A DNA stretch of 15,471 nt from Dehalococcoides mccartyi. GTDB lineage: Bacteria > Chloroflexota > Dehalococcoidia > UBA2979. The notes beneath the pieces were generated by a model, which was given only the letters and a program-made list of their open reading frames with translations, did not search any database and was not told the origin of the DNA. The DNA is taken from contig CAMDAY010000025.1 in NCBI GenBank assembly GCA_945888895.1, positions 1 through 15,471 on the forward strand. Reading direction: 5' to 3'. Numbering within the stretch: position 1 is the first letter of the stretch; each line of letters begins with the position of its first letter. Below, piece by piece: positions 6,504 through 13,358 of the stretch. The position numbers were made by a program, and so were the translations under genes.

Positions 6504-9319
6504 GCCAGCCAGTCCTCGACAGCCTGCGCGACGTAGTCGGCACGCAGGTGGCGTACCTCGGTGTCGGGGAGCGAGTCGACGAACACCTCGCCGTACGAGC
6601 GCCGCACGATGCGGCTGTCGAGGACGGCGAAGACGCCGCGATCTGTCGTGCCGCGGATCAGTCGGCCGAAGCCCTGGCGGAAGCGCAGCACCGACTGTGG
6701 CACGGCGAACTCCGCGAACGGGTCGACGAACTGCTCCGCGCGGCCCGCGTAGATCGGGTCGTTCGGCACGGGGAACGGCAGGCGCGTGATCAGGATCTGC
6801 GACAGCGCGTCGCCCTGTACGTCGATGCCCTCCCAGAACGCCGCTGTGCCGAGCAGCACCGTCCGAGGCCGCTCGACCAGCAGCCGCAGCAGCCGCCCCG
6901 GTGAGCCATCGATCCCCTGCGCCAGCACGGTGATGTCGTCGCGCGCGAGCAGGTCGCGCAGCGCGTTCGATGCGGCGCGCACCGCCGCGTGCGAGGTGAA
7001 CAGCGCCAGCGTGCGTCCCCGCGCCGCGCGCGTCGCATCGGCGATCGTCTCGTGCAGCGCGCGCTCGTAGCCGGGCATCCCGGGCTCCGGGAGATCCTCG
7101 ACGAGAATCGAGAGCACCGCTCGGCGGTAGTCGAAGGGGGACGGGATCTCCAACGTGTCGGCCTCGCGCAGGCCCAGGCGGTCGAGGGTGAAGTCGAACG
7201 ATCCGGCGGCGGAGAGCGTCGCGCTGGTCACCATCACCGAGGTGCGGTCGTGGTACAGGTCGTGCTCCAGCCGCTCGGACACGTCCAGCGGCGCAAGGTG
7301 CAGGCGCTGGTCGCCCTCCCCCACCGCCAGCCATGCGATGTCGTCCCGTCGAGGCTGGAGCGCCGTGCGTCGGAGCGTGTCGCGCGCGGTGGCGAGTGCC
7401 TCGACGGACTGGGAGGCCTCGACCCGCATCGCCTCGGCGCGCTCGCTCACGCCCTCCGGCAGCGCGCCCGCCGCGTCGCGCACCTGACCCAGCCGCTCGC
7501 CCACGATCTGCAGCGCCAGGTCGAGGTGGACCGCCGCTTCGGCAGCCTCCTCCCACGCGGGCTGCGCGCGCCGTGCGGCCGTCAGCGAGATCTCGCGACG
7601 TGGGCCACCGTTCTCTTCGGCGTGCTCGTCCGCGAAGGCGCGGAGCGCGTCGGCCAGCGGCCGCACCAGCTCGCGCGCCCCGCTCACCGCGATCTCGAGG
7701 CGGTCCGCCAGCGGCGCGAGGCTGGCAAGCGGCGACAGCGCCATGGTCTCGCCCTGCCCGATGCCCTGCAACCGGCGCACGAACCCCGGGTCGCCGTGCC
7801 GGTCGGTCTGTCCGAGGCGGTCGATGAGGTCGCGCACGTCCCGCGCCGAGAACGACGCGCCATAGTGCTGCGTCGCGACATCCTCGAGGCGGTGCGCCTC
7901 GTCGATCACGAGGTGGCGGAAGGGCGGCAGCACCTGGTCGGCGCGCGCCGCGTTCGCGAGCAGCAGCGAGTGGTTCACGATCACCGCGTGCGCCGAGGCC
8001 GCGCGTGACCTCGCGCGGAGCAGGAAGCACGATCCATCGCGCACGTACGCGCAGCGGCGCTGAAGGCAGTCCGTGCCCTCGGCGTTCAGTTGGTCCCACG
8101 CCGGGCGCTCCTGCGACGTCATGTACAGCTCGGCGAGGTCGCCCGTGTCAGTCTCCGGCAGCCACGCCGCGACACGACCGAACAGGCGCACCTCGGGCTC
8201 CGAGCGCGGCGAGGGATCCATGCGCACCTGCGCCCAGCGCTCCAGGCACAGGTAGTTGCTGCGTCCCTTGAGCACGGTCGTGCGCAGCGTTCCCGGCTCG
8301 ACACCCGCCATCTCCTCGACGAGCGCAGTCGCGACCGGGAGGTCTTTGTTGGCGAGCTGGTCCTGGAGGTTGAGCGTGTGCGTCGAGATCACGACGCGGT
8401 CGTCGTTGCGGAGCGCGTGGAGCAGCGCGGGGAGCAGGTATGCGATCGACTTGCCGGTACCCGTCCCCGCTTCGACGGCGATCGTCCCGCCGAGGTCGAG
8501 GTGCTGCGCCACGGCCTTCGCCATCGTCTCCTGCCCGGCGCGCCGCTCGTAGGTCGGCAGCAGGTCAGTGCGCGCCGCGGCGTTCGTGAACAGCGCATCG
8601 ATCTCCTCGGGCAGCGTCGGGAGGATCGGATCGCGCGGGACGAGCGGCGCGAACTGCACGCGCGTCGGCGGCAGCGGCAGTGCGGAGTAGATCGCGCGAG
8701 CCGAGGCTTCGTCGAGGGCCTCGAGCCCGCCCGTGTGCGCCAATGCGTCGTCGATGAGGGACACAAACGCCCACCCAGCGCGCGAGGCGAAGGCGCGCAG
8801 CTCCAGCAGCAGCGTGCGCGGGAGCACCTCGAGCTTGTCGAGGAGTGCGAGGAAGATGTCGCGTGTCGCTTCGGCGTCCGCGAGCGCGCGATGCGCGACC
8901 GGCATGTGCACGCCGACCGCGACTGCGAGCGACGCGAGGTTCAACCGTGTCGCCGTCGGCAACAGCACCGACGCCAACTCCCACGTGTCGAACGAGGGGC
9001 CCACCGGCACGATCTGCTCCGCGCGCAGAAACGCCAGATCGAACGCGATGTTCTGTCCGACGATCGCACGGTCGCCGATGAAGTCGCGCAGTGCCTCGCG
9101 GACCTCGAGGAAGCGCGGGGCCCCCCTCAGGTCGGCGTCGGCGATGCCGGTCAGCTCGCGCACCTCGCGCGGGATACCGCGGCCGGGGTCGACGAACGTC
9201 GAGAAGTTCTCGAACGTCCCGGCACGGTCGAAGCGCGTCGCCCCCACCTCGATGATCTGGTCGGTCTCGAGGTTCAACCCCGTGGTCTCGAGGTCAATCG
9301 AGACGAAGGCATCCAGCAA
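6500..9319 (-). CDS. dinG: DinG-family helicase with N-terminal DnaQ-like 3'-5' exonuclease domain
   Basis: XPD/DinG-type superfamily 2 protein acting on DNA during repair or replication. At 939 aa it is a fusion. Residues 1-165 are a DEDDh exonuclease (DLETTG with D9 and E11, NIAFDLAFL with D94, HRALAD with H143 and D148). The helicase follows with Walker A GTGTGKS (285-291), DEAH box IDEAH (472-476), and motifs near TAAFWEGIDVQGD (825-837) and QGFGRLIR (882-889). Four cysteines, C358, C418, C423 and C431 (C-x4-C-x7-C in the last three), fit an iron-sulfur domain between motifs I and II. The TTG start at 9319 is forced by an in-frame TGA 15 nt upstream, and AAGGGCGG precedes it as a ribosome-binding site. 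It lies 53 bp after the PHP gene. Confidence 0.95.
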   Translation of the reverse strand: MLDAFVSIDLETTGLNLETDQIIEVGATRFDRAGTFENFSTFVDPGRGIPREVRELTGIADADLRGAPRFLEVREALRDFIGDRAIVGQNIAFDLAFLRAEQIVPVGPSFDTWELASVLLPTATRLNLASLAVAVGVHMPVAHRALADAEATRDIFLALLDKLEVLPRTLLLELRAFASRAGWAFVSLIDDALAHTGGLEALDEASARAIYSALPLPPTRVQFAPLVPRDPILPTLPEEIDALFTNAAARTDLLPTYERRAGQETMAKAVAQHLDLGGTIAVEAGTGTGKSIAYLLPALLHALRNDDRVVISTHTLNLQDQLANKDLPVATALVEEMAGVEPGTLRTTVLKGRSNYLCLERWAQVRMDPSPRSEPEVRLFGRVAAWLPETDTGDLAELYMTSQERPAWDQLNAEGTDCLQRRCAYVRDGSCFLLRARSRAASAHAVIVNHSLLLANAARADQVLPPFRHLVIDEAHRLEDVATQHYGASFSARDVRDLIDRLGQTDRHGDPGFVRRLQGIGQGETMALSPLASLAPLADRLEIAVSGARELVRPLADALRAFADEHAEENGGPRREISLTAARRAQPAWEEAAEAAVHLDLALQIVGERLGQVRDAAGALPEGVSERAEAMRVEASQSVEALATARDTLRRTALQPRRDDIAWLAVGEGDQRLHLAPLDVSERLEHDLYHDRTSVMVTSATLSAAGSFDFTLDRLGLREADTLEIPSPFDYRRAVLSILVEDLPEPGMPGYERALHETIADATRAARGRTLALFTSHAAVRAASNALRDLLARDDITVLAQGIDGSPGRLLRLLVERPRTVLLGTAAFWEGIDVQGDALSQILITRLPFPVPNDPIYAGRAEQFVDPFAEFAVPQSVLRFRQGFGRLIRGTTDRGVFAVLDSRIVRRSYGEVFVDSLPDTEVRHLRADYVAQAVEDWLA

Positions 9320-9372
9320 GGGGGCCGCCCTTCAGGCGATGTGCGCGCGTCGAAGCGCGGGGTAGGCGGAGA

Positions 9373-10092
9373 TTACGCCTCGGCGACCCCGTGTGAGGCG
9401 GCTTCGTAGGCGGCAGCAGCAGTGGAGCCCTGGGCGAAGCGTACCCAGAGGCCCGCCTTGGTGCGGTGGACGGCCTCGCACCGGCCTGCGTGGAGCTCCT
9501 CGAGCAGCTCAGACTCGGTGGCGACTGTGCGCTGGAAGCCAGTCGAGAACGAGCCGATGCCGCTCGTGGAGTGCGCGTCGCTGCCACCGGTGGTCGTCAT
9601 GCCGAGCAGGCTCGCGACCTCCTCGGCGAACTCGTTCTCGACGTGGGTGTTCGCGCCGTTCGCGATCTCGATCGCGTGCACGATCTTGAACACGGGCATC
9701 GTCTCCGCGGCCTGCTCCGGCGTCAGGTCGAAGGACTTCCCGGTGCGCATTGCGGTGACCGGGTCGAACAGGCGACGGAACGGATGCGCGATGATCAGGT
9801 AGCCCCCGACGCGCTCCAGCTCGAGGCGGAGCTGCTCGGCGCGGCGGATGCCGGAGAGGTAGGTGTGCAGGCCCACGGCGATCATGTGGCCGAGGTCGGT
9901 CGCGACCTCCATGCCGAAGTTCACGAACGTCTCCGGGTACTGCTCGCGGAACGCCTCGCGCGCGTGGCGGTCGATCACGCGGTCATGATCGGTGATGTTG
10001 AAGCCCGACAGCGCGTTCTCGCCCGCGACCCGCACGAGGTCGTGCGGATCGAGCATGCTGTCCGACGAGGTGGGGCTCGTGTGGACGTGCAT
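9373..10092 (-). CDS. PHP-domain metal-dependent phosphoesterase
   Basis: Probable metal-dependent phosphoesterase or nuclease of the PHP superfamily, whose members include DNA polymerase-associated domains, histidinol phosphatase and stand-alone phosphoesterases. Metal-ligand motifs are in the standard order: HVH (H2 and H4), ITDHD (D35, H36), GMEV (E62), IIAHPF (H103), GGSDAH (D172, H174). The 239-aa length fits a single-domain protein. The exact substrate cannot be read from sequence. The ATG at 10092 starts only one residue before the first metal-binding His and lacks a nearby ribosome-binding site. The frame stays open upstream, and a CTG at 10131 has GGAG 8 nt before it, so the true N-terminus may be 13 residues longer. 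Upstream is the four-TM gene and downstream is dinG. Confidence 0.88.
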   Translation of the reverse strand: MHVHTSPTSSDSMLDPHDLVRVAGENALSGFNITDHDRVIDRHAREAFREQYPETFVNFGMEVATDLGHMIAVGLHTYLSGIRRAEQLRLELERVGGYLIIAHPFRRLFDPVTAMRTGKSFDLTPEQAAETMPVFKIVHAIEIANGANTHVENEFAEEVASLLGMTTTGGSDAHSTSGIGSFSTGFQRTVATESELLEELHAGRCEAVHRTKAGLWVRFAQGSTAAAAYEAASHGVAEA

Positions 10093-10156
10093 GTCGATGA
10101 CCGACGTGCGGTGACCTTCGATCAGTTCCAGCGCCGGATCTCCATCTCTATCGCCG

Positions 10157-10570
10157 CTACTGCCACGTTGCCATCAGCGGCAGTACGCCCGCGAATGCAA
10201 CCGTCGCCAGTACGCCGCTCCCGATGAACAACGTCGCCTCGCCTCGGCGCTCGAGCCCTCGGATGAAGGCGTACAGCCCCGTGATACCCAGGCCGATCAC
10301 GCAGACACCGATCGCGAAGCGAGGCATCGGGACGACGATCCAGAGGGCACCCATGACCAGCCCGACCAGCGTCCACCCGATCAGCATCGCATTCACGATC
10401 GCTATCGTGAACACCGGGATGCTCACCCGGAAGCTGGACAGCTGCTCGGGCCACCCGGGCGATCGGGCGACGGCGATCACCACGAGCGCTGTCTCCAGCA
10501 GGCCCAGCGCGGCACCGATGATCCACCCCGCCAGCAGTGGTCGCAGCACGTCCGGGTCGAAGCCGCTCAC
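10157..10570 (-). CDS. Four-TM membrane protein of unknown function
   Basis: Unrecognised 137-aa integral membrane protein. Hydrophobic segments at about 10-34, 50-78, 84-104 and 112-133 suggest four transmembrane helices, joined by short loops (RSPGWPEQLSSF between the first and second; RGLERRGEAT before the last). There is no obvious catalytic or binding motif. The GTG start overlaps the ispE stop by 4 bp (GTGA), so it is probably co-translated with ispE, and the stop TAG at 10157-10159 falls about 65 bp before the PHP ATG. The composition matches neighbouring genes, with no sign of recent transfer. A shifted frame over the same stretch (ending at 10122) lacks the hydrophobic pattern and is a shadow. 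Confidence 0.78.
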   Translation of the reverse strand: MSGFDPDVLRPLLAGWIIGAALGLLETALVVIAVARSPGWPEQLSSFRVSIPVFTIAIVNAMLIGWTLVGLVMGALWIVVPMPRFAIGVCVIGLGITGLYAFIRGLERRGEATLFIGSGVLATVAFAGVLPLMATWQ

Positions 10571-11517
10571 GCGGGTGTGCCCTCGATCCGCTCGACCTTC
10601 AGCGAGGCGGCCCGAGGCAGCGTGTGTGCCTCGATCACCGTCGCACCGGTCGTCCCGAAGTCGCGCCGCAACTCAGCGACCTTGGCGCCCTCGGTCACCA
10701 GCAGAAACACCGCCGGTCCCGCGCCGCACAGGTGCAGCCGCAGCGCGCCTGCCGCGGCGTAGCCCGCGTAGTGCGCGACGAGTTCGGGTTGGGTGCGCTC
10801 GATCACGCGCTCGAAGACGTTGACCAGGTCGTTTGTCGGCGGCGGCGCGTTCCGCGCGATGCGATGCGCGAGGCGCTGAGAGATGTGACCGTGGCCGAAG
10901 TCCTGCGGCGTCAGTGCGGCGTAGCGCCTCGATGTCTTCGCCTCGCCCGCTGGCACCGGAGGCACGAGAATCAGCATCCGCAGCGGGCGCATGTCGCGGA
11001 GCGGCTCGACGCGGTCGCCGCGCCCGGTACATCGCGCGGTGCCGCCGTGCATGAAGAACGCGACGTCCGAGCCGATGCGGGCGCCGATCTCCGCGAGCCG
11101 CTCCGCAGACAGGCCGAGGCCCCACAGCGCGTTCAGCCCGCGCAGCACCGCCGCCGCGTCTGACGACCCGCCGCCGAGGCCGCCTGGCGATGGGATGCGC
11201 TTCTCGATCTCAATGCGCAGGTCGGGCTCGCGCCCGGCGTGCTCGGCGAGCAGCCGCGCGGCGCGCCCCGCGAGGTCGTCTTCGGGATCGATGCCCGCCG
11301 CGAACGGGCCAGACAGCACCACCTCGAGGCCCGCGCCCGCCGGGCGCGCCGTGATCGTGACGCGGTCGGCCAGGTCGAGCGTCGTCATGACGGTGTCGAC
11401 CTCGTGGTAGCCGTCTGGGCGCTTGTGCAGCACCTCCAGCGCCAGGTTGATCTTCGCGGGGGCGATCAGGCGGACGGTGGCTGCGGACGTGAGAGCCTCG
11501 CCGCTATTCATCGTCAT
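10567..11517 (-). CDS. ispE: 4-diphosphocytidyl-2-C-methyl-D-erythritol kinase (IspE)
   Basis: GHMP-family kinase that uses ATP to phosphorylate 4-diphosphocytidyl-2-C-methyl-D-erythritol at the 2-hydroxyl, the fourth enzymatic step of the MEP isoprenoid pathway. The 316-aa sequence starts with the family's LIAPAKINLALEVLHKRPDG block (K22), continues with the Gly-rich phosphate loop PSPGGLGGGSSDAAA (109-123), and then GSDVAFFMHGGTARCTGRGD (D151 likely catalytic). The C-terminal GHMP motif is LCGAGPAVFLLV. The ATG at 11517 overlaps the rsmA stop by 14 bp; a second ATG at 11511 would cut this to 8 bp. The rsmA-ispE order is common in Firmicutes and Actinobacteria. It implies that the organism uses the MEP pathway. 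Confidence 0.97.
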   Translation of the reverse strand: MTMNSGEALTSAATVRLIAPAKINLALEVLHKRPDGYHEVDTVMTTLDLADRVTITARPAGAGLEVVLSGPFAAGIDPEDDLAGRAARLLAEHAGREPDLRIEIEKRIPSPGGLGGGSSDAAAVLRGLNALWGLGLSAERLAEIGARIGSDVAFFMHGGTARCTGRGDRVEPLRDMRPLRMLILVPPVPAGEAKTSRRYAALTPQDFGHGHISQRLAHRIARNAPPPTNDLVNVFERVIERTQPELVAHYAGYAAAGALRLHLCGAGPAVFLLVTEGAKVAELRRDFGTTGATVIEAHTLPRAASLKVERIEGTPA

Positions 11518-12553
11518 CGTGCACGTCGGGGGCGTCGTCGTCCCATTCCTCGAGGTCCTCGCCCTCGGAGAAGTCGGCGGACGCCGGGACGGCGTTCATC
11601 TCCAGGCCGTGCGGGTATAGTTCGTTGAACGTGCGGTAGAGCCGTTCCCAGTCCGCGAGGTCGAGGTGCTGCGCGCGCGCCACCGGATCGATCCCCGCCA
11701 CCTCGAGGGCGTGCCGCACCTGCGGCGGCTCGAGGCCAAGCTCCTCCGGGAAGACGTTGTGGATCTGCTTCCTCGGCTGCGCGAAGCCGGCGCGGAGCAG
11801 GTGGAAGAACACCGCGAGCTCCTCGGGCTGCAGGTCGATCGCAGGACGGTCGAGGCGGGTGATCTCGACGACGGCGGACTGCACCTTGGGCGGTGGCCAG
11901 AACGCCGTCGAGGGCACATCGAAGAGCAGCCGCGGCGCGCCATACACCTTCACGGACAGCGACAGCAGCGATTCGCGCCGCGGCCCGCCGACCATCCGGT
12001 GCGCGACCTCGCGCTGCACGAGGACGACGATGCGCGTCGGTGCGGGATCAGACTCCAGCAGCCGCCGCACGATCGGCTGAGTGATGTAGTACGGCAGGTT
12101 GCCGACGGCGACGTACGGCGGCTGCACACCCGCCTCGTTCAGCAGTTCGATCGGCTCGAAGTCGAGCACGTCCGCCGCGAGGATCTGGAGCTTGTCGTAC
12201 TCGGACAGCCGGGAGCGCGTCGATCCGGCGAGTTCCTCGTCGATCTCGACCGCCACCACCGTCGCGCCCCGCTTCGCGAGCTCCTCGGTCAGTCCGCCCG
12301 GCCCCGCGCCGATCTCGAGGACGACGTCGTCCGAGGTCAGTGCCGCCGCGTCGGCGATCGCGCTCAGGATCAGTTCGTCAACGAGGAAGTGCTGGCCGAG
12401 CGCCTTCCTCGGCACCACGCCGAGGCGTCGCAGGTAGTCCGGCATGTCGTCGGGCTTCGGCGCGGCGCTCTTGGACTTCGTGGACAGCCCGAGGCGACGG
12501 GCACGCGAGGTCTGCCTGCGTGCCGGCTTGGGTGTGGATCGTCTGGGGCTCAT
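11504..12553 (-). CDS. rsmA: 16S rRNA (adenine(1518)-N6/adenine(1519)-N6)-dimethyltransferase RsmA (KsgA)
   Basis: SAM-dependent enzyme that dimethylates two adjacent adenosines in helix 45 of 16S rRNA late in 30S assembly. From the ATG at 12553 the product is 349 aa. It has GQHFL (53-57), SAM motif I LEIGAGPGGLT (79-89), acidic VEID (102-105), catalytic NLPYY (152-156) and PRKQIHN (260-266). The fold is longer than the usual 270-290 aa because of a basic N-terminal extension (1-36, rich in Arg/Lys/Ser/Pro) and a very acidic C-terminus (about 328-349, mostly Asp/Glu). The frame remains open upstream to 12679, but that part runs through a tandem repeat, so the ATG at 12553 (preceded by GGTGGAG) is preferred; ATG at 12445 is a shorter alternative. 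First protein gene after ffs. Confidence 0.95.
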   Translation of the reverse strand: MSPRRSTPKPARRQTSRARRLGLSTKSKSAAPKPDDMPDYLRRLGVVPRKALGQHFLVDELILSAIADAAALTSDDVVLEIGAGPGGLTEELAKRGATVVAVEIDEELAGSTRSRLSEYDKLQILAADVLDFEPIELLNEAGVQPPYVAVGNLPYYITQPIVRRLLESDPAPTRIVVLVQREVAHRMVGGPRRESLLSLSVKVYGAPRLLFDVPSTAFWPPPKVQSAVVEITRLDRPAIDLQPEELAVFFHLLRAGFAQPRKQIHNVFPEELGLEPPQVRHALEVAGIDPVARAQHLDLADWERLYRTFNELYPHGLEMNAVPASADFSEGEDLEEWDDDAPDVHDDDE

Positions 12554-12579
12554 CGCTCCACCACATCCTTCGACCGCAT

Positions 12580-12674
12580 GGCCTACAGATCTGAAACTGG
12601 GGGTGCGGGTATCCCGCGCTTCGCCGTCGCGGCCCGCAGGTCTGGAGGGCGGCGCGGGTATCCCGCGCTTCGCC
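12580..12674. repeat. Two tandem copies of a ~45-bp hairpin-containing repeat
   Basis: Copies span about 12580-12625 and 12631-12674. They share an exact 21-nt core (GCGGGTATCCCGCGCTTCGCC, written in pieces: GCGGGTATCC then CGCGCTTCGCC) at 12605-12625 and 12654-12674, spaced 49 bp. Each core can fold into a GCGGG-TAT-CCCGC hairpin on either strand. The flanking parts (CAG(A/G)TCTG in both) agree less well, with a small indel. The pair lies between the 3' end of ffs and the rsmA start. It may act as a transcript boundary or be part of a dispersed family; only two copies occur in this window. Confidence 0.8.
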
Positions 12675-12686
12675 CGCAAAGTTCAA

Positions 12687-12958
12687 GGTGGTCGTGCCCC
12701 GCCATCGTTCGATGCTGCCGGCTTGCTCCCGCTGGCCTGCTCAAACCCGGCGATCCCGTGGCACCCAACGCGTTCGACGTACCGTTGCTGCCTTCCGGCC
12801 CTGGCGGGGTTGGCCGGGCGTTGCCGCACAGGACCAGGCTCTCAACACCGCCTGGCGCTCGTAGTCCCTTCAGACATCGATCTCGGACGGGCATTCAACC
12901 CCGCTAAAGCGGATTGCGGGTACAGGGCACCGCTAACTCCCCGTCTAGCACGACCACC
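12687..12958 (-). ncRNA. ffs: Signal recognition particle RNA, large bacterial type with Alu domain
   Basis: RNA scaffold of the signal recognition particle, which with Ffh and FtsY targets nascent membrane and secreted proteins. Read on the minus strand, the 5' part (about 12898-12950) has the Alu-domain pattern of the B. subtilis scRNA type: GUGCUAGACGGGGAG, UAGCGGUGCCCUGUACC, then GCAAUCCGCU and UAGCGGGGUUGAAU. The S domain (about 12784-12815) has CCGCCAGGGCCGGAAGGCAGC, with the GGAA tetraloop of helix 8 and the conserved Ffh-binding internal loop. The two ends pair perfectly over 11 bp (GGTGGTCGTGC at 12687-12697 against its complement at 12948-12958), which sets the approximate limits and gives about 272 nt, the size of the Bacillus form. 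Exact ends are estimated. Confidence 0.94.
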
Positions 12959-12961
12959 TCA

Positions 12962-12967
12962 AGGGTA
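12962..12967 (-). promoter_or_regulatory. Candidate -10 element for ffs
   Basis: On the minus strand the hexamer TACCCT lies just upstream of the paired 5' end of the SRP RNA, keeping the conserved TA and final T of the sigma-70 -10. A good -35 about 17 bp further upstream is not visible (ATGCCC at 12985-12990). The spacing to the predicted RNA end is slightly short, so this is tentative. Confidence 0.3.
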
Positions 12968-13039
12968 GCAGCGACCTTCACTCGGGGCATAGCGCCGCGT
13001 GTCGTCGAGGCTCGCGCCGTGTCGAGCCGACTCCCGGAG

Positions 13040-13212
13040 GCCCCTCACCCTGCCCTCTCCCAAGCGGGGGAGATGGTTCTGACCGGATTACGCGCGACGT
13101 CGAGGAGCGTGCCGCACTTGGGGCTGCGAAGGGCTCTGCGGAGCCCGGGATGCTCGCAATGGCGAAGCCCTTCGAAATTGATCCCCCATCCGCGCTGGGG
13201 CCGGGGTGGGCC
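13040..13212. repeat. Imperfect inverted-repeat element (MITE/REP-like)
   Basis: A non-coding stretch whose two ends are imperfect inverted repeats: CTCACCCTGCCCTC on the left against CCCACCCCGGCCCC read from the right, 10 of 14 matching. Inside are hairpins. TCTCCC (13056-13061) pairs with GGGAGA (13068-13073). GGGCTC-TGCG-GAGCCC is a perfect 6-bp stem (13131-13146). CGAAGGGCT (13127-13135) can alternatively pair with AGCCCTTCG (13166-13174), competing with the previous stem. No open frame is supported. The structure resembles a dispersed repeat or non-autonomous element, but no second copy lies in this window. Confidence 0.5.
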
Positions 13213-13284
13213 GCTCGGCGCTGTCACCTCGGCCTCCCCGAGTCCCCCGCGCCCGCCCCGATCCCGCCCAGCGGAACGCGGCGA

Positions 13285-13290
13285 TACAAT
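13285..13290 (+). promoter_or_regulatory. Candidate -10 element for the 470-aa gene
   Basis: TACAAT matches the sigma-70 -10 consensus at five of six positions and stands out as an AT-rich spot in GC-rich sequence. It would place a transcript start near 13297 and give a leader of about 60 nt. No convincing -35 is seen 16-18 bp upstream (region TCCCGC). Confidence 0.35.
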
Positions 13291-13346
13291 CCGCTCCCAC
13301 GACGAACCTGGCGCCCCCGCGCGCCTCGAACCGACCGAACCGTCCC

Positions 13347-13353
13347 GAGGAGG
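13347..13353 (+). promoter_or_regulatory. Strong ribosome-binding site that fixes the GTG start at 13359
   Basis: GAGGAGG lies 5 nt before the GTG at 13359 and is the best Shine-Dalgarno sequence in the window. It rules against earlier in-frame starts (the frame is open back to 13206), whose extra residues are low-complexity Arg/Pro/Ala. Confidence 0.8.
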
Positions 13354-13358
13354 CCCGC

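Larger units (their letters stand above)
12959..13358. other. 400-bp intergenic region between ffs and the 470-aa gene
   Basis: No protein gene is supported here; the open frames are short, Arg/Pro/Ser-rich and have no recognisable motif. It should contain the promoter of ffs on the minus strand at its left end and the promoter of the plus-strand gene at its right end. The middle is taken up by the inverted-repeat element at about 13040-13212. I see no tRNA cloverleaf, riboswitch signature or CRISPR-type array. Confidence 0.6.

Noticed and set aside
6504..8099. Minus-strand open frame extending the GNAT gene upstream to about 8099
   Set aside because: Upstream of 6503 it is a shifted frame within dinG, extremely Arg/Ala/Gly-rich with no motifs; the GTG at 6503 coupled to the dinG stop is the natural start.
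8090..9409. Plus-strand open frame of 439 codons opposite the dinG 5' half
   Set aside because: Antisense shadow of a clear exonuclease-helicase gene; His/Arg/Gln-rich with no recognisable fold.
12580..12674. Possible CRISPR array
   Set aside because: Only two copies, period 49 bp with partly similar spacers and an internal hairpin; no cas genes nearby.
12554..12679. N-terminal extension of RsmA to 12679
   Set aside because: These codons lie in the tandem hairpin repeat, give repeated low-complexity peptide, and would bring the gene almost to the 3' end of ffs; the ATG at 12553 has a ribosome-binding-like sequence.
11666..12907. Plus-strand open frame crossing rsmA, the tandem repeat and the SRP RNA
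   Set aside because: It lies antisense to rsmA and runs into a structured RNA gene; no protein motif is seen and its end is low complexity.
12444..12968. Short plus-strand open frame across ffs
   Set aside because: The sequence is explained by SRP RNA structure and tandem repeats, not by coding.
13206..13358. N-terminal extension of the 470-aa protein to 13206
   Set aside because: The added residues are Pro/Arg/Ala-rich and overlap the repeat element and the -10 candidate; GAGGAGG before the GTG at 13359 is decisive.
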